A stretch of 53,901 nt of DNA from a candidate division WOR-3 bacterium. GTDB lineage: Bacteria; Hydrothermota; Tepidihabitantia; SM23-42; JAOAFX01. Each line of letters opens with the position of its first letter. The first letter of the stretch is position 1. Below the pieces are notes generated by a model that was given only the letters and a program-made list of their open reading frames with translations, did no database searches and had not been told where the DNA came from. Shown here in pieces: positions 8,783 to 17,088 of this stretch. The stretch spans positions 1 to 53,901 of the forward strand of contig JBDRWD010000013.1 in the NCBI GenBank assembly GCA_039802205.1, in the 5' to 3' direction. A program made the position numbers and the translations under genes.

Positions 8783-9894
8783 TAAGGATTACGCCGGTAA
8801 AAGATGAGAAAGAGTTAAAAACATTTATTGAACTACCCTATCGGCTATACAGAAATAATCGCTACTGGGTTCCCCCCTTACGACGGGATGTCTACAACCT
8901 TTTTGATCGAAAGAAATACCCCTTTTGGGAACATGCGGAACGAGAGATGTATCTTGCTTATCGTAATAAAGAAGTAGTTGGGCGGGTTTGTGCAATCGTC
9001 GACTATAATTTTATTGAATTCTGGAACGAAAAGACGGGCTATTTCGGTTTTTTTGAGTGTGAGGACGATGGAGAGGCGGCAATTGCTCTATTCGATGCGG
9101 TGCGGAGATATCACAAAGAAAAAGGAATGACCAAATTTGTGGGACCATTTAATCCCTCCACGAACGAAGAAGTTGGTTTTCTTCTTGAGGGTTATTTTCT
9201 GGAACCGATGATTATGATGACCTACACCTTTGAATATTATCATAAACTTGCTGCTGCCAGCGGTCTAACCAAAGCAAAGGATTTATACGCCTTCTATATT
9301 GAAACAAAAAATGCTCCATTAGAATATTTGGAGCGATTGTGTTCTACAATTCGCCTAAGGGTGCGGGATTTAAAGGTGCGCCATGTGGACCTTAATGACT
9401 TCGCTAATGAAGTAAAAAAGATAAAAGAAGTATATAACAATGCCTGGAGCCGGAATTGGGGATTTGTGCCTATGACCGATGCGGAGTTTAATCATATTGC
9501 CAAAACATTGAAAGACCTAGTCGTGCCCGAACTGGTGATAATCGTGGAAATTGATAATGTTCCAGTGGGAGTTTCGTTGGCGGTACCAAATTATAATTTT
9601 GTTTTGAAAAAGTTAAATGGCAAATTAAACTTTATCAGCATTCTGAAATTTTTATACTACAAGAATAAAATAAAAGAAGCCCGGCTGATGATCATGGGTG
9701 TGAAGCATGAATATCAAAAATTGGGACTTGAAGCATTGATGTTTCTGGAGACTTTTAAAGCTGGTATGAAGCTGGGTTATCACAGCGGTGAGTTGAGCTG
9801 GACCCTTGAAGATAATCATCCGGTGAACAACACAATAATAAAAATGGGGGGAAGGTTATACAAAAAATACCGCATTTATCAGGGGCAGGTTTAA
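8779..9894 (+). CDS. GNAT-fold N-acyltransferase (YghO / bacterial ceramide synthase-like)
   Basis: A 371-residue GNAT-superfamily protein starting at GTG inside the spt stop (GTGA overlap). The N-terminal block FIELPYRLYRNNRYWVPPLRRD, then KKYPFWEHAE, GPFNPSTNEEVGFLLEGY, YNNAWSRNWGFVPMTDAEF and the C-terminal SWTLEDNHPVNNTIIKMGG with YKKYRIY are characteristic of the YghO-like family. From memory, a Caulobacter member is the reported bacterial ceramide synthase, which N-acylates the sphingoid base. Coupling to spt supports a ceramide-forming step. Substrate assignment is inference; membrane anchoring is not evident. Confidence 0.72.
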   Translation: MIRITPVKDEKELKTFIELPYRLYRNNRYWVPPLRRDVYNLFDRKKYPFWEHAEREMYLAYRNKEVVGRVCAIVDYNFIEFWNEKTGYFGFFECEDDGEAAIALFDAVRRYHKEKGMTKFVGPFNPSTNEEVGFLLEGYFLEPMIMMTYTFEYYHKLAAASGLTKAKDLYAFYIETKNAPLEYLERLCSTIRLRVRDLKVRHVDLNDFANEVKKIKEVYNNAWSRNWGFVPMTDAEFNHIAKTLKDLVVPELVIIVEIDNVPVGVSLAVPNYNFVLKKLNGKLNFISILKFLYYKNKIKEARLMIMGVKHEYQKLGLEALMFLETFKAGMKLGYHSGELSWTLEDNHPVNNTIIKMGGRLYKKYRIYQGQV

Positions 9895-9907
9895 AAATTA
9901 CTTTCCC

Positions 9908-9935
9908 TTGACAGAATTATATTTTGGCATATAAT
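9908..9935 (+). promoter_or_regulatory. Promoter of the GYD-thiC-chemoreceptor-regulator operon
   Basis: TTGACA (9908-9913), 16 nt, TATAAT (9930-9935). The gene starts at 9957 with Shine-Dalgarno GAGGAGGT, so the leader is only about 15 nt. That is far too short to hold a TPP riboswitch. Confidence 0.7.
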
Positions 9936-9956
9936 CTGATTTATGAGGAGGTATAA

Positions 9957-10205
9957 ATGACCTTCATCACTACGCTGGATGTCATCCCCGGTCGTGCTGA
10001 TGAGATGCTGAAGGCAGTTAAAGAGTTGAAGATTCCTGAAGGCATAAAGATAAGGGAGTTTTTGTCGCTGTTTGGCAAACCCGATTATATTTTGATTTTT
10101 GAGGCAGCTGATGAGGAAAAGGCAATGAATTTTATTTTGAAGTTTGTCGCCTATGCAGTACCCAAGACTTCGCTTGGGGTGAATGTGGAGTATGCCCATG
10201 AGTGA
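9957..10205 (+). CDS. GYD-like small alpha/beta-barrel protein
   Basis: An 82-residue protein starting MTFITTLDVIPGRADEMLKAVK and ending in a TSLGVNVEY strand. The pattern beta-alpha-beta-beta-alpha-beta with PDYILIFEAADEEKAMNFI fits GYD/dimeric ferredoxin-like domains, which usually bind small ligands or regulate neighbours. It has a strong Shine-Dalgarno and overlaps thiC by 8 nt. A ligand-sensing or thiamine-related role is suggested only by context. Confidence 0.7.
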   Translation: MTFITTLDVIPGRADEMLKAVKELKIPEGIKIREFLSLFGKPDYILIFEAADEEKAMNFILKFVAYAVPKTSLGVNVEYAHE

Positions 10206-11448
10206 TTTGGTTACCAAGCTTGCCCGGGAAGAAGGAATAAAACCTGAAATTTTGAAAAAAAATTTGAAGGAGGGCACAGCGGTAATAATCAAAAGCCGAT
10301 TGCACCGTATCAAACCCTTAGTCCTAGGCAAAGGATGCCGGACCAAAATCAATGCCAATATTGGAACCTCGCCCGATTTTGTCAATTTAAAATATGAATT
10401 AAAAAAATTGAAAGTTGCTGTGGAATATGGGGCAGATGCGGTGATGGATCTCTCAACCGGAGGAGATGTAGATCGGATACGCCGCGAGATTGTGCAGGCT
10501 TCTCCGGTCGCAGTTGGAACTGTTCCAATCTATCAGGTAGCGTTAGATATGCGGAAAAAGAAAAAATCGTTTGTTCAGGCAAGTGTTGATCAGATATTTG
10601 AGACGATTGAAAAGCATCTGGAAGACGGTGTTGATTTCATAACCGTCCATTGCGGCGTGACCTGGGAGACAATCCGGGGAATGGAACGAAAAAAGCGCAT
10701 CTGTGGTGTGGTGAGTCGCGGTGGCTCAATGATGATTGAGTGGATGAAGGCAAATAAAAAAGAAAACCCCCTCTATGAACATTATGACCGGCTTCTTAAA
10801 CTTGCTCAAAAATATTCCATAACTTTGAGTTTAGGTGATGGTCTGCGGCCGGGTTCAATAAGTGATGCGACCGATGAATATCAAATCCGAGAGCTGGTCA
10901 TAATTGGGGAACTGGTGCAAGAGGCATGGCGGTATGGAGTATCAGTGATTGTTGAGGGTCCGGGCCATATTCCGATTAATGAGATTGAGGCGAATGTCAA
11001 ATTACAGAAAAGAATCTGTCATGGAGCACCATTTTATGTGTTGGGTCCGTTGGTCACAGATATCGGTGCCGGGTATGACCATATCGTAGCCGCAATTGGT
11101 GGTGCACTTGCCGGATATTATGGGGCGGATTTTTTGTGTTATGTGACACCTTCCGAGCATTTGGGTTTACCTACTGTGGAAGATGTAAAAGAAGGTGTGA
11201 TTGCGCTAAAGATTGCAGCCCACGCCGCCGATATCGGCAAGGGGCTGGGTTTGGCAAGAATGCAAGATTTTAAGGTCTCACAAGCACGTTTTGCACTTGA
11301 TTGGGAGGCGATGTTGAGTCAGCTGATCGACCCTGAGAAGGCACGAACAATCTTCAAACGTAAACACTCCCGCTCAGCGGCTACCTGCACGATGTGTGGT
11401 GAATTCTGCGCGATGAAAAAAAGCCGCGAGATTTTCTGGAGGTCATAA
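10198..11448 (+). CDS. thiC: Phosphomethylpyrimidine synthase ThiC
   Basis: ThiC converts aminoimidazole ribotide to hydroxymethylpyrimidine phosphate (thiamine pyrimidine) by non-canonical radical SAM chemistry. The C-terminal cluster motif [10 protein letters not shown] (CX2CX4C) is present, with [61 protein letters not shown] and [12 protein letters not shown] along the barrel. In-frame ATGs lie at 10183, 10192 and 10198; GGAG at 10187-10190 is spaced correctly only for 10198, giving 416 residues ([14 protein letters not shown]). It overlaps the GYD gene and is followed directly by the chemoreceptor gene. The short radical-SAM C terminus resembles ThiC of anaerobes. BzaF-type benzimidazole synthesis is an unlikely alternative. 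Confidence 0.94.
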   Translation: MSDLVTKLAREEGIKPEILKKNLKEGTAVIIKSRLHRIKPLVLGKGCRTKINANIGTSPDFVNLKYELKKLKVAVEYGADAVMDLSTGGDVDRIRREIVQASPVAVGTVPIYQVALDMRKKKKSFVQASVDQIFETIEKHLEDGVDFITVHCGVTWETIRGMERKKRICGVVSRGGSMMIEWMKANKKENPLYEHYDRLLKLAQKYSITLSLGDGLRPGSISDATDEYQIRELVIIGELVQEAWRYGVSVIVEGPGHIPINEIEANVKLQKRICHGAPFYVLGPLVTDIGAGYDHIVAAIGGALAGYYGADFLCYVTPSEHLGLPTVEDVKEGVIALKIAAHAADIGKGLGLARMQDFKVSQARFALDWEAMLSQLIDPEKARTIFKRKHSRSAATCTMCGEFCAMKKSREIFWRS

Positions 11449-13037
11449 TGTCAGTAAATGAGGAACTTCATTTGAAAGGTTTAAATTTTATCCGAAAGGG
11501 AAGTGGTGCGATAATATTATTCTCCCTTTTGTTTGAAATCGTTTTTTTATTGGGTGCAATCCTTAAGTTCTTCATTGTCCCCACCATAGTGGTAATTCTC
11601 ACCACGACAATTTTCATATTCGGGTTGGTGGTATATTTTCTGGCGCGGAAGAATATATACCATCCGGTAATGCCCTATATAATTACAGCCACCGTAGTTC
11701 TGGTGTTGACCTTTTGCCTTTCCTACATTCCACCCCAGTTCCGGTTGCCTTTCTTTTTAATTTATTTTTATGTCGCTGTTCATCCTGGTTATCTTTTGGG
11801 TATGAAAAACGGAATTTATGCCATTCTCATGGTGGATGTTGCTTATGCCTTAATGGTTTTGCAAGCCCAGAACATCTATCCCGAGGTGAACTTGGGCATG
11901 GAATTCGTTAAATTGATCCTGTTCACCATCGTTTCCTTTCTATTGATTATGGATTTTGATTACGACCAGATGCGTCTCCAGCATTTGAAGGAGGCATTAA
12001 AGAAAGTGGAAAAAGGTGATTTAACCGTTACGATTACTGAAGGCAAGTCTACTGATGAAATATATTTTTTAAGCAGGACGATAAATAAACTTCTGGAAAC
12101 CGAAGCCAGTATCATTAAATTGATCATAGAGACTTCCAAAAATCTCAGTGAAATAAGCGCTCAAATCGCCGCCACATCAAATGAACTCTCTACTGCGATA
12201 TCGGAGATTGTTTCTACTACCCAAAGGATGACGGAAGGAGTTGATCGCCAATACCAGGAACTTGATAAATCAATATCAATGAGCAAGGCATTGAGTGAAA
12301 TAAGTTTTAGTGTTGTGGACAATATAAAAAAGGTAGAAGGCTATGCAGAGAGTTTTTCAACGAGTGCAAGCAACGGTTTAAAGATGAGCGATGAGGTATT
12401 GAAAAATATTGAATTGATTGGTTCACGCTATGAATACCTCATCGGTTTGCTAGCCAGACTCCATGAGGTTTCTGCTACTATTACTAAGATTATTGAGACG
12501 ATAAACAGTGTTTCGGAAAAAATTAATATTCTTTCTTTGAACGCAGCAATTGAGGCTGCCCGAGCAGGTGAATTTGGTCGGGGTTTTGCAATCGTGGCTG
12601 ATGAAATAAAAAAACTTGCGGATAATACCCAAAATTCCGCGATGGAGATCGGGGTAATAGTTAAAGAAATGATTGAGTCAATCCAGAGTGTCGCGGCAAG
12701 CTCAGAGGAAGTGCGCAAGGCAATCAGTGACGGTAACCAGATTATCAAAGCCACCACCGAATCTCTGCGTACCATTTCCAATGCTGTCATCGAACTGAAT
12801 AGTGCAATAAAAAATATCAAGACCGTGATTTCAAAAGAAGAAGAAGAAATCACCGCAATGCTTCGGCAGATTGAAGACTCATTTAATATCTCAAAAGAAA
12901 ATTCCACTGCTGCTGAAGAAATTCTCGCATCCCTTGAAGAACAATCTGCTGCCACTGAGCAGTTTGCTGCCACCAGTCAGGAATTGTTGAATATTACTGA
13001 GCGCCTGGCGCAGGTGATTAAGAATTTTAAAATTTAA
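11448..13037 (+). CDS. Membrane methyl-accepting chemotaxis-like protein
   Basis: A 529-residue sensor. About six hydrophobic segments fill residues 18-170 with only short loops, so it has no large periplasmic ligand domain. A HAMP-like linker (about 176-220) follows, then a long coiled-coil signalling domain with the conserved hairpin tip [35 protein letters not shown] (given here only as a landmark, about 355-390). ATG overlaps the thiC stop by 1 nt, and its own stop overlaps the response-regulator start. No CheA, CheW or flagellar gene is in the window, so it may signal to the adjacent NtrC-type regulator or act in a remote chemosensory array. Methylation sites were not identified. Confidence 0.85.
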   Translation: MSVNEELHLKGLNFIRKGSGAIILFSLLFEIVFLLGAILKFFIVPTIVVILTTTIFIFGLVVYFLARKNIYHPVMPYIITATVVLVLTFCLSYIPPQFRLPFFLIYFYVAVHPGYLLGMKNGIYAILMVDVAYALMVLQAQNIYPEVNLGMEFVKLILFTIVSFLLIMDFDYDQMRLQHLKEALKKVEKGDLTVTITEGKSTDEIYFLSRTINKLLETEASIIKLIIETSKNLSEISAQIAATSNELSTAISEIVSTTQRMTEGVDRQYQELDKSISMSKALSEISFSVVDNIKKVEGYAESFSTSASNGLKMSDEVLKNIELIGSRYEYLIGLLARLHEVSATITKIIETINSVSEKINILSLNAAIEAARAGEFGRGFAIVADEIKKLADNTQNSAMEIGVIVKEMIESIQSVAASSEEVRKAISDGNQIIKATTESLRTISNAVIELNSAIKNIKTVISKEEEEITAMLRQIEDSFNISKENSTAAEEILASLEEQSAATEQFAATSQELLNITERLAQVIKNFKI

Positions 13038-14389
13038 TGGCGGATATTCTTATTGTCGAAGATAAGGCGAGTTTTGCCGAAGTATTGCGGGTAGCGCTTA
13101 ATGATGCAGGTTTTACTACAATTATTGTAGGCACCGGCCGTGAAGCACTTCAGATATTCAAACGAGAAAAAATAAATCTGGTGCTTTTAGATTTACGCCT
13201 GCCCGACATCGATGGAATTGATATTCTGCGCCAGTTGAAAAATATTGACCCTGATGCAAAATTTATAATCATGACTGCCTTTGGGACGATTGAGCGGGCT
13301 GTCGAGGCGATGAAATTGGGCGCCTGCGATTTTTTGACTAAACCCTTTGATACCGAACAACTTATCCATCTCATCAAAAAAATTCTCCAAGAGCAGAAGG
13401 CTTATTATGAAAATATTCTGCTCAAAGAGATGGTAGAGAGCATCCAAGGATTTCCAGAGATAGTGGGGAAAAGTGCGGCAATTAGCAACGCAATTGAACT
13501 GTTGAAAAAAGTGGCACCTACCGAGACCACAGTCCTTCTTTTGGGAGAATCAGGGACAGGTAAGGAGTTATTTGCCCGTGCCTGTCACAGTCTATCACCC
13601 CGCAAAGATAATCCATTTGTTACCATTAATTGCGCCGCAATTCCAAATGAATTATTGGAGAATGAATTATTTGGTTCGGAAAAAGGGGCGTTTACCGGTG
13701 CGGTTGCCAGGAAGATTGGTAAGTTTGAATTGGCCCACCGGGGGACAATATTTCTTGATGAGGTGGGAGATCTTGGGCTGGACTTGCAGGCAAAACTTTT
13801 AAGGGTGGTTCAGGAAAAAACATTTGAACGCCTGGGCGGGACTGCTTCTATAAAAGTAGATGTGCGGATCATTGCTGCAAGCAACAAAGATTTAGGGATG
13901 CTAGTAAATGAAAAAAAATTTCGTGAAGACCTCTACTACCGCTTGAGCGTTTTTCCTATAACCATCCCACCCCTCAGGGAAAGAAAAGAGGATATACCTT
14001 TGCTCGTAGAACATTTTTTAAAAAAATTGAAATCCAAAAAAAAGGTTAGCGAATCTGCACTCCAGAAATTGATCGAGTATGATTGGCCTGGAAATGTCCG
14101 GGAACTAGAAAATACCATTGAGCGGGCGAATATTTTAGCTGGAGAGACCATTGACTGTGAACACATCCTTCTTCCATCCCGGGCAAGAAAATCCATAAAT
14201 ATTATTCCTGAAGATGTAGATTTAAAGACGGCTGCCAATTACGGTAGAGAAATGGCGGAGGCCGAACTTATAAAAAAGACCTTGGAACTCACGGAAGGGA
14301 ATAAGGCAGAGGCGGCACGCAGGCTTAGGGTCTCCTACAAAACACTTTTAAACCGAATTGCCCGGTATCGGCAGAAAGGTTTACTATAA
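13037..14389 (+). CDS. NtrC-family sigma-54-dependent response regulator
   Basis: A 450-residue regulator with all three domains. REC at 1-120: VEDKASFAEV, phospho-acceptor in VLLDLRLPDIDG, and TKPFD. AAA+ at about 140-370: Walker A GESGTGKELFARA, the sigma-54 contact loop GAFTGA, Walker B TIFLDEVGDL, and sensor ERKEDIPLL. A Fis-type helix-turn-helix at the C terminus: EGNKAEAARRLRVSYKTLLNRI. The intact GAFTGA implies it drives sigma-54 promoters. It overlaps the chemoreceptor gene by 1 nt. No histidine kinase is adjacent, so how it is phosphorylated is open. Confidence 0.93.
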   Translation: MADILIVEDKASFAEVLRVALNDAGFTTIIVGTGREALQIFKREKINLVLLDLRLPDIDGIDILRQLKNIDPDAKFIIMTAFGTIERAVEAMKLGACDFLTKPFDTEQLIHLIKKILQEQKAYYENILLKEMVESIQGFPEIVGKSAAISNAIELLKKVAPTETTVLLLGESGTGKELFARACHSLSPRKDNPFVTINCAAIPNELLENELFGSEKGAFTGAVARKIGKFELAHRGTIFLDEVGDLGLDLQAKLLRVVQEKTFERLGGTASIKVDVRIIAASNKDLGMLVNEKKFREDLYYRLSVFPITIPPLRERKEDIPLLVEHFLKKLKSKKKVSESALQKLIEYDWPGNVRELENTIERANILAGETIDCEHILLPSRARKSINIIPEDVDLKTAANYGREMAEAELIKKTLELTEGNKAEAARRLRVSYKTLLNRIARYRQKGLL

Positions 14390-14541
14390 ATAGAAAACTG
14401 GTAATAATTTTACCATCCACCAATTAAAGATTTTATACGATCTAAGTTATAGGGTTTTTTCGCAAATTTAAACTCTGCCTTCTCTTTTTGAACACGCACA
14501 GATTAATGGATAAATTTTAACTGCTTTAGAAACAAATTATG
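14390..14541. other. Intergenic stretch after the regulator gene
   Basis: 152 nt without a gene. A weak stem GGTAA/TTACC lies near 14400 but lacks a T-run. This is also the downstream side of the minus-strand tRNA gene. Confidence 0.4.
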
Positions 14542-14627
14542 TGCCGGGAGCCGGACTTGAACCGGCACTCCCCTTACGGGGAAGCGGATTTTAAGTCCGC
14601 TACGTCTACCAATTCCATCATCCCGGC
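14542..14627 (-). tRNA. tRNA-Leu (anticodon TAA)
   Basis: On the minus strand an 86-nt cloverleaf folds. The acceptor arms are GCCGGGA and TCCCGGC plus discriminator A. The anticodon stem GCGGA/TCCGC encloses loop CTTAAAA with anticodon TAA, reading UUA/UUG. The long variable arm CCCC-GTAA-GGGG is typical of class II tRNA-Leu. The T-arm is GCCGG-TTCAAGT-CCGGC. The 3' CCA is not encoded (the next bases are CAT), so CCA must be added after transcription. Confidence 0.95.
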
Positions 14628-14740
14628 ATTGCAAGTTTCTTAAATTATAATCAAAAGCGGGAAATTGTCAACTCAGTGTTTTTACCGTGTTCTTTCCACT
14701 TTTTTGTCAAATTATTTTTATGCGCGCTGGATTATTAGAG

Positions 14741-14995
14741 GTAGCCGCACCTTCAGGGTGCGAAATACCCTAAGATTTAAAAAAATTTATCCGCAGGCTA
14801 AAGCCTTGCCCTACAAAAGTACCCAACGCTAAATCATTGATTACCCTTTCAAATCTTGCCTATGAGTTTTATCGTCCATCATAAGATATAAAAAAATATG
14901 GAGAGGACTAAAGCCCTACGAGAGGAGGAAATTGCTAAAACCTTGTCCTACTAAAGAAAAAATCGCTAAGGTCTTGCCCGAAAAACTTGGTGATT
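14741..14995. repeat. Hairpin-repeat cluster with degenerate copies
   Basis: GTAGC precedes a hairpin CGCACC / GGTGCG (14746-14762) with a TTCAG loop. Then AGGC-TAAA-GCCT (14795-14806) is followed by GCCCTAC. Three further degenerate phrases like 'ctaaagccctac', 'ctaaaaccttgtcctac' and 'ctaaggtcttgccc' run to about 14985. They match the hairpin units at 53548-53644, so this looks like a dispersed REP-like family. The whole 14628-15162 stretch has no convincing gene. Confidence 0.55.
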
Positions 14996-15162
14996 GGTCA
15001 TCTTTACAAATTTTCTCTATATGTCTCATTCTGTCTAAATAAGAGATTCTATAAAAATGTGGAGAAAAATCAGGTTTTTTAAAGCGGTGAAGGGATATCA
15101 TGGTATTGAAGTGAATGAAACTTGATGGATTATTTAAGGGCAAGAAAGGGATAAAACATCTT

Positions 15163-15495
15163 TTATTCAAGTAGGGCACGAATTTTTTTAAGTTCTTCTT
15201 TCACCTCCTTGATAATTTTTATGGCATCGCTCAAAGGGAGGGTAAGCTGTTCTGGAGCCTGGGTTATTGAGGCTAATTTTTTGCGGGCTCCGGCAATCGT
15301 AAATCCCTGCTCGTAGAGGATGACCTTTATCATCCGGACGATTTCAATATCTTTTGGGGTATAAAATCTTCTTCCCAGGCGATTCCGTTTCGGGCGGAGC
15401 ATGGGAAATTCTTTCTCCCAGTAACGGAGGACATAAGCGGGAATTTGTAGCATATCCGCAACCTCTTTTATTGAATAAAACTCTTTTTCTCCCAT
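15163..15495 (-). CDS. MerR-family transcriptional regulator
   Basis: The frame opens at 15516, but the Shine-Dalgarno AAAGGAGG ends 4 nt before ATG 15495, giving MGEKEFYSIKEVADML and 110 residues. The N-terminal MerR winged helix is clear: SIKEVADMLQIPAYVLRYWEKEF, then RRFYTPKDIEIVRMIKVILYEQGFTIAGARKKL. The C-terminal third is a charged helix (SDAIKIIKEVKEELKKIRALLE) that would form the dimer coiled coil. No Cys-rich metal site or ligand domain is present, as in small MlrA/SkgA-like regulators. It follows gpsA with a short gap and is likely the last gene of the minus-strand lipid/GTPase operon. Target unknown. Confidence 0.88.
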   Translation of the reverse strand: MGEKEFYSIKEVADMLQIPAYVLRYWEKEFPMLRPKRNRLGRRFYTPKDIEIVRMIKVILYEQGFTIAGARKKLASITQAPEQLTLPLSDAIKIIKEVKEELKKIRALLE

Positions 15496-15508
15496 CTTTC
15501 CTCCTTTA

Positions 15509-16495
15509 TTATTCATTCTTCAACGGTCTGAGCATTAAGCTCTTCAGACATTTTAAAGGTGCTCGGTTTTTATACAAAATTTCAAATACTACTTTGGATA
15601 TGGGCATCTCTACTTCGTATTTTCTTGCCAGTTTCATTACTGCCCGAACTGTAGGGATGCCTTCGGCCACCATTACCAATTTCTTTTTTATTTCTTTTAA
15701 TTTATGTCCTTGCCCGAGCAGTTTGCCTACGGTATGATTTCGTGATTCTTCGCTGAATGAGGTGGTGATAAGGTCACCCAGCCCGGACAACCCATAAAAG
15801 GTCTGTGGCTGGGCACCCATTTTAACACCCAATCTTTGTATCTCCACAATACCCCGGGTGATTAAGGCACCTTTGGCATTGGCTCCAAATCCCAACCCAT
15901 CGCTGATACCGCAGGCGATGGCAATCACATTCTTAAGGGCTCCACCGAGTTCCACCCCGCGCATATCACTACCGAGATAAATCCGAAAACTTTCGGTGGC
16001 GAGTTCCGATTGTAATTGCCTTGCTTTTTCTTGATCCTCACCGGCGAGAACCACCGCTGTTGGTTCTTTACGGATTATTTCGTTGGCAATTGATGGACCG
16101 GAGAGGACAAAACATCTTTTGTGCGGGAATATACTCTGAATGAGTTCTGAAGGAAGTTTTAGAGTTTTAAGATCAATTCCCTTTATCAGACTCAACAATT
16201 CTCGAGTGGGAAATTTTAATTTTTTCATTTCGTGGAGAACGGTATTCAGAGTCTGGCAGGGGACTGCAAATACGATAAGTTCTGAATCCCGTAACACATT
16301 TTCCAGACGCCAGTCCACCCAGATTGCCTTGGGTATTTTATAATACTTGAGGAAGGGGCGATTATCCCGTGTTCTTTGTACATACTCAGCCCTTTTTTTG
16401 TTAAATTCCCAGATCTTTATCCGATGACCTTTCTGATGCTGGATAATACCAAAAACTGAACCCCAGTTACCGCAGCCGAGGATGGCAAGATTCAT
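15509..16495 (-). CDS. gpsA: Glycerol-3-phosphate dehydrogenase [NAD(P)+]
   Basis: GpsA reduces dihydroxyacetone phosphate to sn-glycerol-3-phosphate, the backbone of bacterial phospholipids. The 328-residue protein has the Rossmann motif AILGCGNWGSVFG at the N terminus, LIVFAVPCQ, LSLIKGID, VLSGPSIANEI (about 130-140), the catalytic-lysine block ELGGALKNVIAIACGISDGLGFGANAKGALITRG (landmark only, about 187-220) and GLSGLGDLITT. ATG overlaps the plsY stop by 4 nt, so G3P synthesis and its first acylation are co-expressed. Its presence beside a G1P dehydrogenase in the same genome is notable. Confidence 0.95.
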   Translation of the reverse strand: MNLAILGCGNWGSVFGIIQHQKGHRIKIWEFNKKRAEYVQRTRDNRPFLKYYKIPKAIWVDWRLENVLRDSELIVFAVPCQTLNTVLHEMKKLKFPTRELLSLIKGIDLKTLKLPSELIQSIFPHKRCFVLSGPSIANEIIRKEPTAVVLAGEDQEKARQLQSELATESFRIYLGSDMRGVELGGALKNVIAIACGISDGLGFGANAKGALITRGIVEIQRLGVKMGAQPQTFYGLSGLGDLITTSFSEESRNHTVGKLLGQGHKLKEIKKKLVMVAEGIPTVRAVMKLARKYEVEMPISKVVFEILYKNRAPLKCLKSLMLRPLKNE

Positions 16496-17088
16496 TTTTT
16501 CTCCCAGAAAATCGTTCGCGGTTCGGTGCGGTTGATGATTCTTTTGATGTTGGCACGGTGGGCGAAGATGATTAGTAGACTCACAGTTGCAATCAAAAGT
16601 TTTTCACCTGCCGATACCGAACTGAAAAAGATGGTGGTAATCAAAAGAACGATGGCCAGACTTAGCGATGCGATTGAGACGATATAACTCGCCAGATAAA
16701 CGATAAGCCAGACGCTAATGGAAAGGAGAAAGGGGATAGGAACGATGCCCAGTGTCACCCCCAGGGTTGTGGAAACACCTTTACCCCCCTTGAATTTAAA
16801 AAATGGATTGAAGATGTGCCCCATTATTGCTCCTGCCCCGCATAATGCCGGAGAGAGGGTAAGGTGTTGTCCAAGCATGACAGGCAAAAACCCCTTGAGT
16901 CCATCGAGCAAAAACCCAAAGATAAAAAATCGAAGACCGAGTGCCCTTCCCAGATTTGTCGCTCCGATATTACCACTACCTATTTTTTTAATATCCACCC
17001 CCTTGAGTCTGCCCAAGAGGTAGGAGAAGGGAATTAATCCCCAGATAAAACCGAAAAAGAAGGAGCCAAACAGATTGAGCATCAACAT
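16492..17088 (-). CDS. plsY: Glycerol-3-phosphate acyltransferase PlsY
   Basis: PlsY transfers an acyl group from acyl-phosphate to glycerol-3-phosphate, the first step of phosphatidic acid synthesis in the inner membrane. The 198-residue protein has five or so membrane segments. Its conserved cytoplasmic loops are GSGNIGATNLGRALG (about 37-51), GHIFNPFFKFKGGKGVSTTLG (landmark, about 89-110) and HRANIKRIINRTEP near the C terminus. It overlaps gpsA downstream and der upstream. The acyl-phosphate source PlsX is not in the window. Confidence 0.95.
   Translation of the reverse strand: MLMLNLFGSFFFGFIWGLIPFSYLLGRLKGVDIKKIGSGNIGATNLGRALGLRFFIFGFLLDGLKGFLPVMLGQHLTLSPALCGAGAIMGHIFNPFFKFKGGKGVSTTLGVTLGIVPIPFLLSISVWLIVYLASYIVSIASLSLAIVLLITTIFFSSVSAGEKLLIATVSLLIIFAHRANIKRIINRTEPRTIFWEKK

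Noticed and set aside
14628-15162. Possible CRISPR or ncRNA in the repeat-rich gap
   Set aside because: Repeats are short, degenerate and irregular without spacers of even length; no leader or cas genes; no known ncRNA fold recognised.
14916-15179. 87-codon minus-strand frame downstream of the MerR gene
   Set aside because: No Shine-Dalgarno or recognisable domain; runs through degenerate repeats.
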